DNA of 64,000 nt from Trichlorobacter thiogenes (GCF_900167465.1 NZ_FUWR01000010.1:1-64000); one strand, 5' to 3'. Positions 25,294 through 35,684 are shown, counted from the first letter of the stretch. Notes: generated from the letters alone by a model not told the origin. Numbers and translations: made by a program.

Positions 25294-27609
25294 GTGACAA
25301 GTGTGGATATGAATAGCAACCAGCAGCCTGTGCCGGCTGAGCAGAGTCGTGGCTTGTCCGGTTGGCTGGCTTCGCTGGTGCCCCTGACCTTCAGGGGACG
25401 TGCGATGCTGTTCCTATTTCCAATGATTGTCATCATTTCCATGGTCTATACCTTTGAGTCAATTTCAACGGAGAGAAAGATCCTCAAAAATGAAATCATC
25501 AAAAAAGGGGAGACCATTGCGGCGATTGCTGCACGGAATGCAGAGCTGTCGCTGCTGTCTGAAAATTTTGAACAACTGAAGATTTCTGCCCAGCCGTTGA
25601 TGGAGATCAAGGATGTTGCCTTTGTTTCCTTCCTTAATAAACGATCTGAAATTTTGCTGCATGAAGGAAAACAGTACCCGCTGACAGCAACTCTGACGGC
25701 AGGGACTCAGCGCTTAATCAGCTTTTCCGAACATGATGATGTCTTTGAGTTTCTTGCCCCAGTCATTACGATTAAAGCTGCCGAGGGTTTTTTTCTATTG
25801 GAGGGGAATGGCTCCGACGCAACCGTCAGGGAGCAGATCGGCTGGGTCAGGATAGGTCTTTCCAAGGAAGTGGTAAGCCGCTCCGAGCAACGTATTATCA
25901 TTCGGGGTAGTCTACTTGCCGTTGTTTTTTCTATGGTTGGTGCCCTGTTACTGTACCTGTTTGTCTCCCTGGCGACCCGGCCACTGTATGCGCTTATCGA
26001 CGCGGTTAAAGAGGTGCGGGAAGGGGAACATCCCGAGGTTGCGGTGGTATCACCAAAGAGTGAAATAGGGCGGCTTACCGCAGAGTTCAACCGGATGAGC
26101 CGTGCCATAAAAGAGCGGGAAAACGAGCTGATAAACCATCGTGATCATCTTGAAGAACTGGTTGCTGAACGTACGGCAGAGCTGACCATTGCAAAGGAAC
26201 AGGCCGAATCAGCCAACCGGGCCAAGAGTGATTTTCTTTCTAGTATGAGCCATGAACTGCGCACACCTTTGAATGCCATCCTGGGCTATGCCCAGATACT
26301 CCGGCTGCATAATAATTTATCAGATGCACAACGACAGCAGCTTGATATCATGCGCAACAGTGGCGAACACCTGTTGACATTGATTAATGATGTGCTTGAT
26401 GTCGGTAAAATTGAAGCCAATAAGATGGATGTTGAAGATGCCGTGTTTGATCTGCCAGCGTTGATCGCTCAGGTCTTTAACCTTACCAAGCTGCAGGCGG
26501 AAGAGAAGGAACTGCAGTTCCACTACGAACCGGAAACCCCGTTGCCGGCCTATGTGCATGGCGATGAACGCAAGCTGCGGCAGATCTTGCTGAACCTGCT
26601 TTCAAATGCGGTCAAATATACCCGTCGGGGCAGCGTGACCATGCGGGTGAGCTATGGCCGTGCCGGAGACGGTCTGTTTCGGTGTGAAGTGGCGGATACC
26701 GGTATCGGTATTCCTGCTGATAAACTGGGTGTTATCTTTGAACCGTTTACCCAGCTTACCAGTGATCGTCAGGCCCGTGAAGGGACCGGACTCGGGCTTA
26801 ATATCACAAAACGTCTGCTGACCCTTTTGCTGGGCACCATGGGGGTTGAAAGCGAATTTGGCAAGGGTAGCACCTTCTGGCTGGAGGTGCCGTTACCTAC
26901 GTTGGTGGCTGACCAGATCAGCTCTGAAAAGACTGAATCACATATCGTTGGCTATTGTGGTACGCGAAAAAGTGTACTGGTAGCTGATGATACGGTGGGG
27001 AATACGGCATTGCTTGTTTCTTTGCTTGAGCCGTTGGGATTTGAATTGTACGTGGCCCAGAACGGCCAGGAAGCGCTGCAGCTGGTGTCTGAACATCGGC
27101 CTGATCTGGTGGTGCTTGATCTGGTGATGCCTGAAATGGATGGCTTGGAGTTTGCTACCCGTTTGCGAAAAAACAGCGATTTTGCAGCAACAAAAATTAT
27201 AGGTGCCTCAGCCACGGTGACAGACGGTGCCTGTAAGGAGGCCTTTGTTGCAGCTTGCGATGACTTTGTAACCAAGCCGATCCGCATTGATCTCCTGCTG
27301 GAAAAAATCTCTGTACTGTTTGATATCCAGTGGGAAATTGATGAGGCCATAGCTTCGCAAGACAAGAATGAACAAACATTCTGGAAAGAGGATGAGCCGT
27401 TTGTGGTACCTCCCTCAGCAGAGTTGGAGGTGCTGTATGAGTTAGCCATGATGGGCGATATGCTGAAGATTGAGGCCTGGGCAACGGCGCTGGAGGCTCA
27501 GAATCATACCTATCGCTGCTTTGCTGAAAAATTACGTGAGCTGGCAAAGGCGTTTAAGGCAAAAGCAATTTTGGCGTTGGTGGAACAATACCGAGGAGCA
27601 GCTACATGA
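25294..27609 (+). CDS. Membrane hybrid sensor histidine kinase
   Basis: Two membrane helices (about 32-52 and 205-228) enclose a periplasmic region of about 150 residues. A HAMP domain and coiled coil follow, then HisKA with the phosphorylated His in DFLSSMSHELRTPLNAILGY (near 320), HATPase boxes (LRQILLNLLSNAVKYTRRG, VADTGIGIPADKLGVIFEPF) and a REC domain with Asp in PDLVVLDLVMPEMDG (near 607). The last 90 residues are helical and unrecognised. The GTG start at 25294 is tentative; an ATG at 25309 is possible. It overlaps the next kinase gene by 4 bases (ATGA). Confidence 0.9.
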   Translation: MTSVDMNSNQQPVPAEQSRGLSGWLASLVPLTFRGRAMLFLFPMIVIISMVYTFESISTERKILKNEIIKKGETIAAIAARNAELSLLSENFEQLKISAQPLMEIKDVAFVSFLNKRSEILLHEGKQYPLTATLTAGTQRLISFSEHDDVFEFLAPVITIKAAEGFFLLEGNGSDATVREQIGWVRIGLSKEVVSRSEQRIIIRGSLLAVVFSMVGALLLYLFVSLATRPLYALIDAVKEVREGEHPEVAVVSPKSEIGRLTAEFNRMSRAIKERENELINHRDHLEELVAERTAELTIAKEQAESANRAKSDFLSSMSHELRTPLNAILGYAQILRLHNNLSDAQRQQLDIMRNSGEHLLTLINDVLDVGKIEANKMDVEDAVFDLPALIAQVFNLTKLQAEEKELQFHYEPETPLPAYVHGDERKLRQILLNLLSNAVKYTRRGSVTMRVSYGRAGDGLFRCEVADTGIGIPADKLGVIFEPFTQLTSDRQAREGTGLGLNITKRLLTLLLGTMGVESEFGKGSTFWLEVPLPTLVADQISSEKTESHIVGYCGTRKSVLVADDTVGNTALLVSLLEPLGFELYVAQNGQEALQLVSEHRPDLVVLDLVMPEMDGLEFATRLRKNSDFAATKIIGASATVTDGACKEAFVAACDDFVTKPIRIDLLLEKISVLFDIQWEIDEAIASQDKNEQTFWKEDEPFVVPPSAELEVLYELAMMGDMLKIEAWATALEAQNHTYRCFAEKLRELAKAFKAKAILALVEQYRGAAT

Positions 27610-28964
27610 TTTCTGGTGGACCGCAGGTGACTTCATCCGCTGAACGGCAATCGGTTATTCTTGTTGTCGATGACGATGCCAACAACCTTGCTGTTGTGCG
27701 GGATTGCCTGGTTAGCTTCGGCTATACCATCCTTGTGGCAGAGGATGGTGAAAGCGCAGTCAAGCGCGCTGACTATGCCCAACCAGATCTGATTTTGCTC
27801 GACGTTATGATGCCGGGAATTGATGGCTACGAAACCTGCCGCAGACTGAAGGCCTTGAAGAGTACCCATGCTATTCCTGTGTTGTTTATGACAGCCCTGG
27901 CGGAAACGGGTAACAAGGTTAAGGGGCTTGAGGCTGGAGCGGTTGATTATATTACCAAACCTTTTCAGCGGGAGGAACTGCTGGCCCGCATTGCGGTCCA
28001 TCTGCACAACAGGGAGCTTACCAAGCGTCTTCAGGAAGCAAAAGAGTTGCTGGAGGCACGGGTTGAAGAGCGAACAGCTGAGTTGGCCCAGGTCAATAGT
28101 GAGCTGCATGAAAAGGCGTTGCTGCTGGAAGAGGAAATTGCGGAACGGGTTCTTGCAGAGCAGGAACTGCATGTTAAACAGACTCAGCTTGAGGCCCTGA
28201 ACCGGACCCTTGAGACACGGGTTCAGGAGGAATTGCAGCGTAACCGGGAAAAGGATGCCATGATGATTCAACAGAGTCGTCTGGCTGCCATGGGTGAGAT
28301 GATCTCCAATATCTCCCACCAGTGGCGTCAACCCCTGAACGAATTAGGGATCATGGTTCAAATGTTGCGGGTAGATTATGATGAGGCGTTGCTGGATGAT
28401 ACAAAGATTGATGAGTTTTCCCGTGGCTGTATGGAAATTATTCAATATATGTCGCAGACCATCAATACCTTTCGTAATTTCTTTAAGAGAGAGCAGCCTT
28501 CTGCACGTTTTGAGGTCTCAACAGCCATTAGCAAAACCGTTGATCTGGTGCAGGCCTCATTTCAGGATGCAGGAATCAAATTGAATCTGAAGTTGGATTC
28601 CGGTTGCCTGATACAGGGCAATGCCAATGAATTTTCTCAGGTTATCCTTAATCTGTTTAACAATGCCCGTGACGTGCTGGTGGAGCGTGAGGTCGCTACA
28701 CCGGAAATAGCGGTGGCCACCTGGCTGGAAAACGGGCAGATCATGGTTGTGGTGGAAGATAATGCCGGCGGTATTCCTGATGCCATCAGCGGAAAGATAT
28801 TTGACCCCTATTTTACTACCAAACATAAATCCCAGGGGGTTGGTCTGGGGCTCTACATGTCAAAGATCATTATTGAAGGGAAAATGGCGGGGAACATTGA
28901 TGTTGCCAACAGCTCTGGAGGGGCTCGATTTCAGCTTGCTCTGCCTGCTGCCCCTGCTATCTGA
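27606..28964 (+). CDS. REC-linked soluble histidine kinase
   Basis: The receiver domain comes first (VILVVDDDANNLAVVRDCLV; Asp in PDLILLDVMMPGIDGYETC; Lys in YITKPFQ). A long coiled coil follows (residues 140-225), then a histidine kinase core with His in AAMGEMISNISHQWRQPLNE and HATPase boxes (FSQVILNLFNNARDVL, VEDNAGGIP, QGVGLGLYMSKII). No membrane segment is present. The arrangement suggests a phosphorelay partner of the upstream hybrid kinase, which is translationally coupled to it. No DNA-binding output is encoded in the operon. Confidence 0.9.
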   Translation: MISGGPQVTSSAERQSVILVVDDDANNLAVVRDCLVSFGYTILVAEDGESAVKRADYAQPDLILLDVMMPGIDGYETCRRLKALKSTHAIPVLFMTALAETGNKVKGLEAGAVDYITKPFQREELLARIAVHLHNRELTKRLQEAKELLEARVEERTAELAQVNSELHEKALLLEEEIAERVLAEQELHVKQTQLEALNRTLETRVQEELQRNREKDAMMIQQSRLAAMGEMISNISHQWRQPLNELGIMVQMLRVDYDEALLDDTKIDEFSRGCMEIIQYMSQTINTFRNFFKREQPSARFEVSTAISKTVDLVQASFQDAGIKLNLKLDSGCLIQGNANEFSQVILNLFNNARDVLVEREVATPEIAVATWLENGQIMVVVEDNAGGIPDAISGKIFDPYFTTKHKSQGVGLGLYMSKIIIEGKMAGNIDVANSSGGARFQLALPAAPAI

Positions 28965-28986
28965 ACAGACTTTGTGTGATAATGTA

Positions 28987-29032
28987 CTAAGCCCGCAGCA
29001 TGCCTTTTGAGAGAGGCGCGCTGCGGGCTTAG
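28987..29032 (+). terminator. Strong hairpin after the kinase operon
   Basis: A perfect 13-bp stem, CTAAGCCCGCAGC/GCTGCGGGCTTAG, with a 20-base loop lies 22 bases after the stop codon. The T run is short (TGCTTCT). Confidence 0.65.
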
Positions 29033-29038
29033 TGCTTC

Positions 29039-29186
29039 TAGCAGGCTGTTGAAAAACTACTGCGGAGCCCGTCTACGGCGTTGCGCGGTGCTCGCTTCTT
29101 CGTCTAACTAATTGTTATGCCTCAGTCGCTGTGCGACCTACGCCTTGTAGCCGTGCTTCCTCATAACGTTTTTCAATAATCTGCTA
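29039..29186. repeat. MITE-like palindromic repeat
   Basis: A 148-bp non-coding stretch bounded by imperfect inverted ends: TAGCAGGCTGTTGAAAAAC on the left, and TAGCAGATTATTGAAAAAC read inward from the right. It fills the gap between the kinase terminator and hisG. Short elements beginning with TAGCAGGCTGTTGAAAAA are dispersed in several bacterial genomes; copy number cannot be judged here. Confidence 0.6.
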
Positions 29187-29201
29187 ACGGCGGCTTGTGT
29201 A

Positions 29202-30077
29202 TCAGATGATCTTGCTCAGCGGATATTCAATAATCCCCTCAGCACCCAGGCGCAGCAGTTCCGGCACGATCCGGCGCACCTCTTTTTCCGGCAGGATACT
29301 TTCTATAGAGACCCAGTCTGATTTGTAGAGGTGGGCAACCGTAGGCGCCTTCTGGCTGGGCAGGATACTGATGATCGCTTCCACTTTGTCAGCAGGGGCG
29401 TTCATCTTGAGCCCCACCATCCCTTCAGCCCGCAGGGCAGAGTTGAGCAGGGTGGCGATCTGTTCGATCTTGGCCCGCTTCCAGGGATCTTCCCAGGCGG
29501 TTTTGTTGGCCACCATGACCGGTACGGACTCCATCAGATCACAGACGATCCGCAGGTTATTGGCCCGGATAGTGGAGCCGGTCTCAGTCACTTCAACAAT
29601 GGCGTCGCAGAGGCCGTCAACCACCTTGGCTTCGGTAGCGCCCCAGGAAAATTCAACATTAACCTGGATGTTGCGCTCTTTGAAGTAACGCTTGGTAAAC
29701 TCCACCAGTTCCGTGGAGATGGTGGCACCCTGCAGGTCTTCCGGTCCCTGAACCGGCGAATCCTGGGCTACCACCAGCACCCAGCGGACCGGGCGACGGG
29801 AGACCTTGGAGTAGACCATGTCGCAGACTTCAACCACATCGGAATCGTTTTCACGAATCCAGTCACGGCCTGCAATCCCCACATCAATGGTGCCGCGCTC
29901 CACATATTTGCCCATCTCCTGCGGACGGATCAGGTGGCATTTCATCTCGCCATCATCAACCGTAGGAAAGTAGCTGCGGGAGGAGATGCCGATCTGCCAG
30001 CCAGCCTGTTTGAACAGGTCTACCGTGGCTTCTTCAAGGCTGCCTTTGGGAACACCGAATCGTAGGACCGTACTCAT
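29202..30077 (-). CDS. hisG: ATP phosphoribosyltransferase, long form
   Basis: This is the first enzyme of histidine synthesis (ATP + PRPP to phosphoribosyl-ATP). The N-terminus [20 protein letters not shown], the [10 protein letters not shown] loop and the PRPP-binding region with [19 protein letters not shown] are typical. At 291 aa it is the long form with a C-terminal ACT-like regulatory domain ([20 protein letters not shown]), so it needs no HisZ and should be histidine-inhibited. Its start overlaps the stop of hisI (ATGA), giving a two-gene operon. Confidence 0.95.
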   Translation of the reverse strand: MSTVLRFGVPKGSLEEATVDLFKQAGWQIGISSRSYFPTVDDGEMKCHLIRPQEMGKYVERGTIDVGIAGRDWIRENDSDVVEVCDMVYSKVSRRPVRWVLVVAQDSPVQGPEDLQGATISTELVEFTKRYFKERNIQVNVEFSWGATEAKVVDGLCDAIVEVTETGSTIRANNLRIVCDLMESVPVMVANKTAWEDPWKRAKIEQIATLLNSALRAEGMVGLKMNAPADKVEAIISILPSQKAPTVAHLYKSDWVSIESILPEKEVRRIVPELLRLGAEGIIEYPLSKII

Positions 30078-30451
30078 TTTTTGTAGACCTCCGCAGGATT
30101 AAATAACGGGTTGGAATGCTCAACCCACTGCCCATCCTCCCATTTTACATAAAAACAGCTGCGGTTGCCGGTGTGGCAGGCTGCCGGGCCGTTCTGTTTG
30201 ACCTTGATGACAACGGTGTCGGCATCACAGTCGGTCAGAACCTCCATCACATCCTGGGTATTGCCGGACTCTTCACCTTTCATCCAGTACTTGTTACGGG
30301 TCCGGCTGAAGAACCAGGTCTTGCCGTCTCGCAGGGTCAGATCCAGGGTCTTCTTGTCCATAAAGGCCACCATCAGCACTTCGCCGTTCTCGTAATCCTG
30401 GATAACAGCTGGAATCAGCCCGCCCATCTTGTCAAAATTAATCTCAATCAT
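30074..30451 (-). CDS. hisI: Phosphoribosyl-AMP cyclohydrolase
   Basis: Third step of histidine synthesis. [40 protein letters not shown] and the zinc-site Cys and His residues in [12 protein letters not shown] and [11 protein letters not shown] mark HisI. At 125 aa it lacks the pyrophosphohydrolase (HisE) half found in fused enzymes. It is upstream of and coupled to hisG, and divergent from the chemoreceptor gene. No his leader peptide is visible in the 159-base gap. Confidence 0.95.
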   Translation of the reverse strand: MIEINFDKMGGLIPAVIQDYENGEVLMVAFMDKKTLDLTLRDGKTWFFSRTRNKYWMKGEESGNTQDVMEVLTDCDADTVVIKVKQNGPAACHTGNRSCFYVKWEDGQWVEHSNPLFNPAEVYKK

Positions 30452-30610
30452 GCTGTGCCTCCTGAAAAGTGTCCGGGCAGTATAGGAGCGGTACCGGGAA
30501 AAAGCAAGACCACTGGCCGTATAAGCTATAAGAACCGTTTGTTTTGCGATAGATTTGCGGTATAAGGAAAACCACTCTGATGCCCACCGGCATTGCGTAA
30601 GGATATTACT

Positions 30611-32284
30611 ATGGCAAAGAACCTTGGATTTGGATCACAGCTCATCAGAACTCTGCTTGTTAGCGGTATCCTCCTCTCCCTGGCCGGGCTGTTTGCAAGG
30701 CAGATTCCCCCGGATGGACTACGTTTCTTCTTTGCCATTACTGCAGTACTGTTTCTGGCTGTCCTGCTGGTGCTGGCATCCCGGAAGCTGCCCACCAGGG
30801 TCAAACGCCTGGCCGGTGTGATGGATCAGGCGGCTGAAGGAAACCTCTCTGTGCGAGGAGAAGATCTCTCGCCTGATGAAGTGGGGATGTTGAACAGTAA
30901 TTTTAACGAGATGCTGGAGCGCCTGGGCAAGGTTGTGGGGAGTATTCGCAGTGCGGTTGATGAACTGCGGGCAATCGGTGCCAATGTTGGCCATGTGGCA
31001 TCTCAGGGACTGGCCCTGGCAGAGGGGCAGAAGGATACAGCTGACCGGACCAAGGCAGCAGCTCGCCAGATTAAGTACTCGGTTGAAGAAGTGACCTCGT
31101 CAGTGGAGGGGCTTTCTGGCGCTGCCGGAACCAATGCCGCATCAATCCAGCAGATGGTTTCCAGCACCGTTGAAATTAATCAACTGGTAGAGCAACTGCT
31201 CCGTTCGGTTGAGCTGGTCAGTGATTCGATTGTCAGGATGGCGGGCGGCCAGAATGATATTAATACAAATGTGCAGCATCTGATGGAGAATGCTACCCGT
31301 ACCACGGTGCTGGTTGCTGATATGGAACGTTCGGTGCGACAGATTGAGGAGAGTGCCCAGGCCACAGCCCGCATTTCGGTGGATGTGTTGAGGGATGCGG
31401 AGTTAGGCAACACCTCGGTCGAAAGTACCATCAGCGGCATTCATCAGATCCGCAGTGCCTCCCACACGGTGCAACAGGCCATTGGCAACCTTTCGGTGTA
31501 TGCTGCCAGTATCGGCACTATTTTGCAGGTAATTGACGAGGTGACCGAGCAGACCAAGTTGCTGGCCCTGAACGCCTCGATTATTGCTGCCCAGGCCGGG
31601 GAACATGGCAAAGGCTTTGGCGTGGTGGCCCATGAGATCAAGGAGCTGGCCCGTCGGACCACCGCCTCAACCCGTGAGATTGCCGAGATCGTCAACGGTG
31701 TTAAGGAAGAAACTGATAAGGCGGTTATGGCGATTACCCTTTCAGAACAGGCCGTAGTGGAGGGAGAACAGCTCTCCCACCGTTCAGGAGAGGCTCTGCA
31801 CAAGATCGTTAAAGGGGTCAAGATCGCCACTGAGCAGGTCAATGAGATTGCCTCTGCAACGGAACAGCATGCCCAGCAGGGTGAAAAGATGCGGCTTGCC
31901 ATGGAAGAGATGGGTGCCATGGTTGAGCAGATTGTGCGGGCTTCCAGCCACCAGACCCGCGATGCCGAGGTAATCAATCAGGCCTCTGCAAGTATGCGCC
32001 AACTGGCTACCAACGTGCATATCAATGCCCGTTCCCATAATGATGCCGGATCTGCCATTGCAGATTCCACCGACACCATTGTCAGAATGATTGAAGAGAT
32101 CAGACGGGCCTGTATGGTGCAGTTGGAAGGCAGCGAGCAGATCGTCCACACGGCAGAAGAGATGGAAGAGGCAGCAACCGGCAACCTGAAAACCACCAGA
32201 GGGATGGAGGAGGCGGTCAGTGGTCTGTCCCGTCAGATCAAGAGTCTTGAACAGGAAATGGCCGGATTTAAGACGGTTTCCTGA
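30611..32284 (+). CDS. Methyl-accepting chemotaxis protein without periplasmic domain
   Basis: Two membrane helices ([19 protein letters not shown] and [18 protein letters not shown]) are only about 8 residues apart, so there is no periplasmic sensor. A HAMP-like segment ([20 protein letters not shown]) and a long signalling coiled coil follow. The hairpin tip [20 protein letters not shown] with [20 protein letters not shown] is that of a bacterial chemoreceptor. It probably senses a cytoplasmic, membrane or redox cue. AAGGA lies 7 bases before the ATG at 30611, which is why I prefer it to the upstream start at 30593. Confidence 0.9.
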   Translation: MAKNLGFGSQLIRTLLVSGILLSLAGLFARQIPPDGLRFFFAITAVLFLAVLLVLASRKLPTRVKRLAGVMDQAAEGNLSVRGEDLSPDEVGMLNSNFNEMLERLGKVVGSIRSAVDELRAIGANVGHVASQGLALAEGQKDTADRTKAAARQIKYSVEEVTSSVEGLSGAAGTNAASIQQMVSSTVEINQLVEQLLRSVELVSDSIVRMAGGQNDINTNVQHLMENATRTTVLVADMERSVRQIEESAQATARISVDVLRDAELGNTSVESTISGIHQIRSASHTVQQAIGNLSVYAASIGTILQVIDEVTEQTKLLALNASIIAAQAGEHGKGFGVVAHEIKELARRTTASTREIAEIVNGVKEETDKAVMAITLSEQAVVEGEQLSHRSGEALHKIVKGVKIATEQVNEIASATEQHAQQGEKMRLAMEEMGAMVEQIVRASSHQTRDAEVINQASASMRQLATNVHINARSHNDAGSAIADSTDTIVRMIEEIRRACMVQLEGSEQIVHTAEEMEEAATGNLKTTRGMEEAVSGLSRQIKSLEQEMAGFKTVS

Positions 32285-32393
32285 TCAGTTTCAGGAGAAA
32301 ATATGAAGGCTAAAGTTCCTGCTCTGGAGATACGAAAAGATAACTAACAGGTCCTTTTGCAGTTGATAACAATTTTGAAAGAAGGTGAGCAGG

Positions 32394-32537
32394 ATGGCAT
32401 TCGGTACCGTAGTAGCGCTGTTTAAATCAGGGAAGGTCTCTCTTGAAACGGCTGCTGATATGCTGGTACACAACCTCGGGTACTGTAACCGTGCCATGGC
32501 GTACGCCCTTCTTAATGCAGCCCGGAGTACATGCTGA
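32394..32537 (+). CDS. Small protein, 47 aa
   Basis: An ATG preceded by GAAGGTGAG opens a 47-codon frame (MAFGTVVALFKSGKVSLETA, then ADMLVHNLGYCNRAMAYALL, NAARSTC) that ends 30 bases before a strong terminator. The amphipathic helical look, a good ribosome site and a dedicated terminator argue for a real gene. No family recognised. Confidence 0.5.
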   Translation: MAFGTVVALFKSGKVSLETAADMLVHNLGYCNRAMAYALLNAARSTC

Positions 32538-32567
32538 ACATTCAAATACCTGCTCCCCTGAAATGAC

Positions 32568-32603
32568 AAAAGCCCTGCACCAAATTGGTTGCAGGGCTTT
32601 TTT
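32568..32603 (+). terminator. Rho-independent terminator
   Basis: AAAAGCCCTGCA and TGCAGGGCTTTT pair over a 10-base loop, followed by T residues. Serves the chemoreceptor/47-aa gene unit, and perhaps also the convergent kinase pseudogene. Confidence 0.85.
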
Positions 32604-32665
32604 GTGTACTGGATTGTGGGGATGCAGAGAGCAGGCCCAAAGTACAAACTAGCCTACATTTGCTA

Positions 32666-35382
32666 TCAGGGGCTTGATGCTGCTTCCGTTAGCCGCTTCA
32701 TCTCTGCCATCAACATGCTTATATCAACCGGCTTTGGAATGTGTGCATCAAAGCCTTGTTCTAAAAGCCTTGCCCGCTCATCGGACATTGCGTGGGCGGT
32801 TAAGGCGATAATTGGGATGTGACGATCTGTGCCTCGTTCTTGCTCTCGTATCAGACGAGCTGCTTCATCACCATCCATTATGGGCATTTGGATATCCATA
32901 AGAATGCAGTTAAATTGATTGTGGTTGATCTGCTCAAGCACTTGCAGGCCGTTTTCCACCGTCGTGATCGTATGACCAGCCCGGCTCAAAACCTTGGCTA
33001 CGAATTCGGCATTAACCCTGTTGTCTTCTGCCAGGAGTATGGTGAGTGGCTGAAGGTCAGAAGAACTGCACGGTTTGTCATTTTTTCGCAACGGTTCTGA
33101 TGTCAATGACTCAGGGATCGCATAGCTTAGCTCTACATAGAAACTGCTGCCGTGTCCTTCAGTGCTTTCTGCCCAAATCCGGCCCCCCATTAATTCAGTT
33201 AATCTTCGGCAGATAGCAAGTCCAAGACCGCTTCCACCGTATTTTCTGGCAAATGAATTGTCTGCTTGCTCAAAGGGAGTGAATATTCGCTCCTTTTGTT
33301 GTGCTGTCATCCCGATGCCGGTATCTGTGACGCTCATCCGGATTAGGGCATAATGGCTTTTATAATCCACTTATTGGCCGGAAACACATATGCTTCCCCG
33401 CTCTGTGAATTTGATTGCGTTACCTATTAGATTCAATAGTATTTGGCGTGTACGGAGCTGATCACCGTGTACGATATCTGGTACATTGTCAGCGATCTTG
33501 ATCTGAACTGACAGATTTTTCTGCTGTATTTGAAATTGTTGGCTGGTAATAAGCTCTTGAATGCAGCATCGTAAGGAGAAATCGGTCTTTTCAAGCTCCA
33601 GTTTGCCTGCTTCAATCTTTGAAAGATCAAGAATATCACTGATCAGGCTTGTCAGGGTGATCGCAGATGTTTCAATATTTGTAAGATAATGTTCCTGTTC
33701 GGCGGTAAGGTTTGTCGTGTGGAGCAAGTGGGCCATGCCTATAATCCCGTTCATCGGGGTTCTGATTTCATGACTCATATTGGCAAGAAAAGAACTTTTT
33801 GCTGAATTTGCAACTTCTGCAGCTTCTTTTGCGATCTGCAGCTGTTGTTCTGCCTGCTTACGGGTGGTTATATCCAGGACACTCCAAACCGCTACAACCT
33901 CGCCTGTTACAAGCTCCAGTCTGACTCCATTAAAGACACACCAGAAAATACTGCCATCTTTACGCCGCCATGGGTACTCGGCACTGAAATTTGTTTTGCC
34001 ATCGAAAGCCTGTTTGAAGTTGGAAGCCCAGTTGTCATGATGTTGCCTGTCTACGTGCAAGATCTCGGTTGATTGGCCAACCAGCTCAGATTCATCATAT
34101 CCACCAAACATTTCACAGAAATATTTGTTCACTCTGGTGATTTTGCGATCTAATGAAACAATAACGTGGGCTGAACCATCATTTTCAAATAGTGCTTGGA
34201 AGTGATCCCGTTCAGCCTTTAAAGCCAGCTCAAACTGCTTTTTCTCGGAGATATTTCTGATGACTCCCAGCAGTGAGATGATTTCATCTTTTTCATTGCG
34301 AAAGGGCACTGCGTGAATGTCTAACCAGACCGTAGCCCCTTTCAGTCCTGTCCTGTAATCTCAAATTCAAGTGTTCCGGGGCTGCCTTGAAAGACCTGTT
34401 TTGCAAGAAGTTTAAAAGACTCCTGGTGTTTGATCGGTATTACACTACAAAAAGGTTGATCTTTGATCTGTTCAAGGGAATCTGCCTGTAGCATTGCCAA
34501 TCCAGCTCGGCTCACCATCAAAAAGTTGAGGTCAGTATCCAGTAGCATGACACACTCAGGCTCTGTGTCGATGATTGTGTTTAAGAACCTTTCGCTATCA
34601 GCTAAGGCCTTAAGTGTGTCATTAAACTCCTTCTGGATTTTCTTTCTTTCGGTAATATCACGGGCGATGGCTAATACAGAGTTTTTGCCTTCATAAGAAA
34701 AAAAGACGGAAACCATATCTACATACACCGTTGTGCCGTCTAAACGGAGCAGTTCTTCTTCGATCACAGGGTTGTCACCCAGTGACCAGGCATTTTTAAT
34801 CCTTTGCGTTACAAGATCACGCATGGCCGGGTGAACGAAATCAAGAGCACGCAGGCCATAAAAATCCTCAGGTTTTTCACCTCCCAAAAGTGCTGCCGCT
34901 GCCTGATTCATAAAAACGAACTTACCTTCACAATGAACAAAAATTGCGTCAGGTGAGACTTCAACAACCCTCCGGTAACGATCTTCACTTTCGGTAAGGG
35001 CTTTTTCAATGAGCTTTCGTTCTGAAATATCCCAGGCGTATCCGACCATGCCTGCCAGTTCTCCTTCAATAACGACAGGCGTTTGGTAGATGTCAAACCA
35101 GCGCTTTCCGTCATTAACTGAAAACTCTTTTTCTATATGGATCGGCGTGCTGTTGGTTACTACGGCTTTCACTTCTTCAGAGATTTGATCAGCAACTGTG
35201 GGGTCAAAAAAGTCCCGAATGGTTTTCCCAATCAGGACATCTGAAGACCTTACGCCAAGGTATTCTGCTAATTTCTGGTTTGCTGCTAAATAGCGCCCGT
35301 CCTTGTCCTTCATCCATGCAGCAAAGGGGAAGTCGCTGAAAACGGTCTTTTGGAAATGGTCCTGCAGCTTTTTGTTTTCCAA
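32666..35382 (-). pseudogene. PAS-rich hybrid histidine kinase, broken by frameshift and nonsense
   Basis: Three successive frames together encode one kinase of about 900 aa: PAS domains (35382-34342), then PAS-HisKA with His in FLANMSHEIRTPMNGIIGMA and the N box of the ATPase (34309-33371), then the rest of the ATPase (VTDTGIGMTAQQKERIFTPF, GGSGLGLAICRRL) and a REC domain with Asp in CILMDIQMPIMDG (33370-32666). Two lesions are visible. At about 34348-34357 the five bases ACAGG are present twice in tandem; removing one copy restores the peptide ITGLKGATVWLDIHAVPF across the break. At 33371-33373 an in-frame TAA falls between VSGQ and VDYKSH. With both lesions the full protein cannot be made. 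Confidence 0.9.
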
Positions 35383-35488
35383 AGTGTGGCTTCCTCCAGA
35401 GGGTGGTGGGTCGCACTAGTTCTACTGTATTATCTTCTGTTTTTGCGGGGCCTTTTTGTGTAAATAGTCCCCATAAAATCATTGGTTT
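35383..35488. other. Gap between kinase pseudogene and left element end
   Basis: I see no gene or structured signal here beyond the probable promoter region of the broken kinase gene. Confidence 0.5.
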
Positions 35489-35606
35489 AAGCATACCATA
35501 TCGATTGCATTGGACAAGACAAAAGAAAAAGCCCTTGAAAATTCAAGGGCTTTTGGATGTAACCGGACGGTGCCGGATTGTGTGTTGGTGCTCAGTCTCT
35601 CGAACT
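35489..35606. repeat. Left attachment-site copy (attL) of the 18-kb element
   Basis: This stretch aligns with 53767-53888 over its whole length. The best part, 35521-35556, matches 53800-53835 at 35 of 36 bases and holds the hairpin arms AAAAGCCCTTGA and TCAAGGGCTTTT. Beyond that, GGAC-GT-CC-GA spacing and GGTG..CTCAG...CTCGAAC match the terminator flank and the 3' end of the tRNA-Met gene at the right end, but with gaps and changes. It looks like a decayed copy of the tRNA 3' end and its terminator. Confidence 0.7.
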
Positions 35607-35684
35607 GATTTTGTAACATGCTGTTATTTGATGTAATGTTTTTTGGATAGCTTGTTGTGATATCCCTAAAAATATCCCCATAGA

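Noticed and set aside
32302-32346. 14-codon frame (MKAKVPALEIRKDN) after the chemoreceptor
   Set aside because: Too short to support, although GGAG precedes its ATG.
32666-35382. Three separate signalling genes
   Set aside because: Domains are split inside a PAS and inside the ATPase, and a 5-bp duplication and one stop codon fully explain the breaks; treated as one pseudogene.
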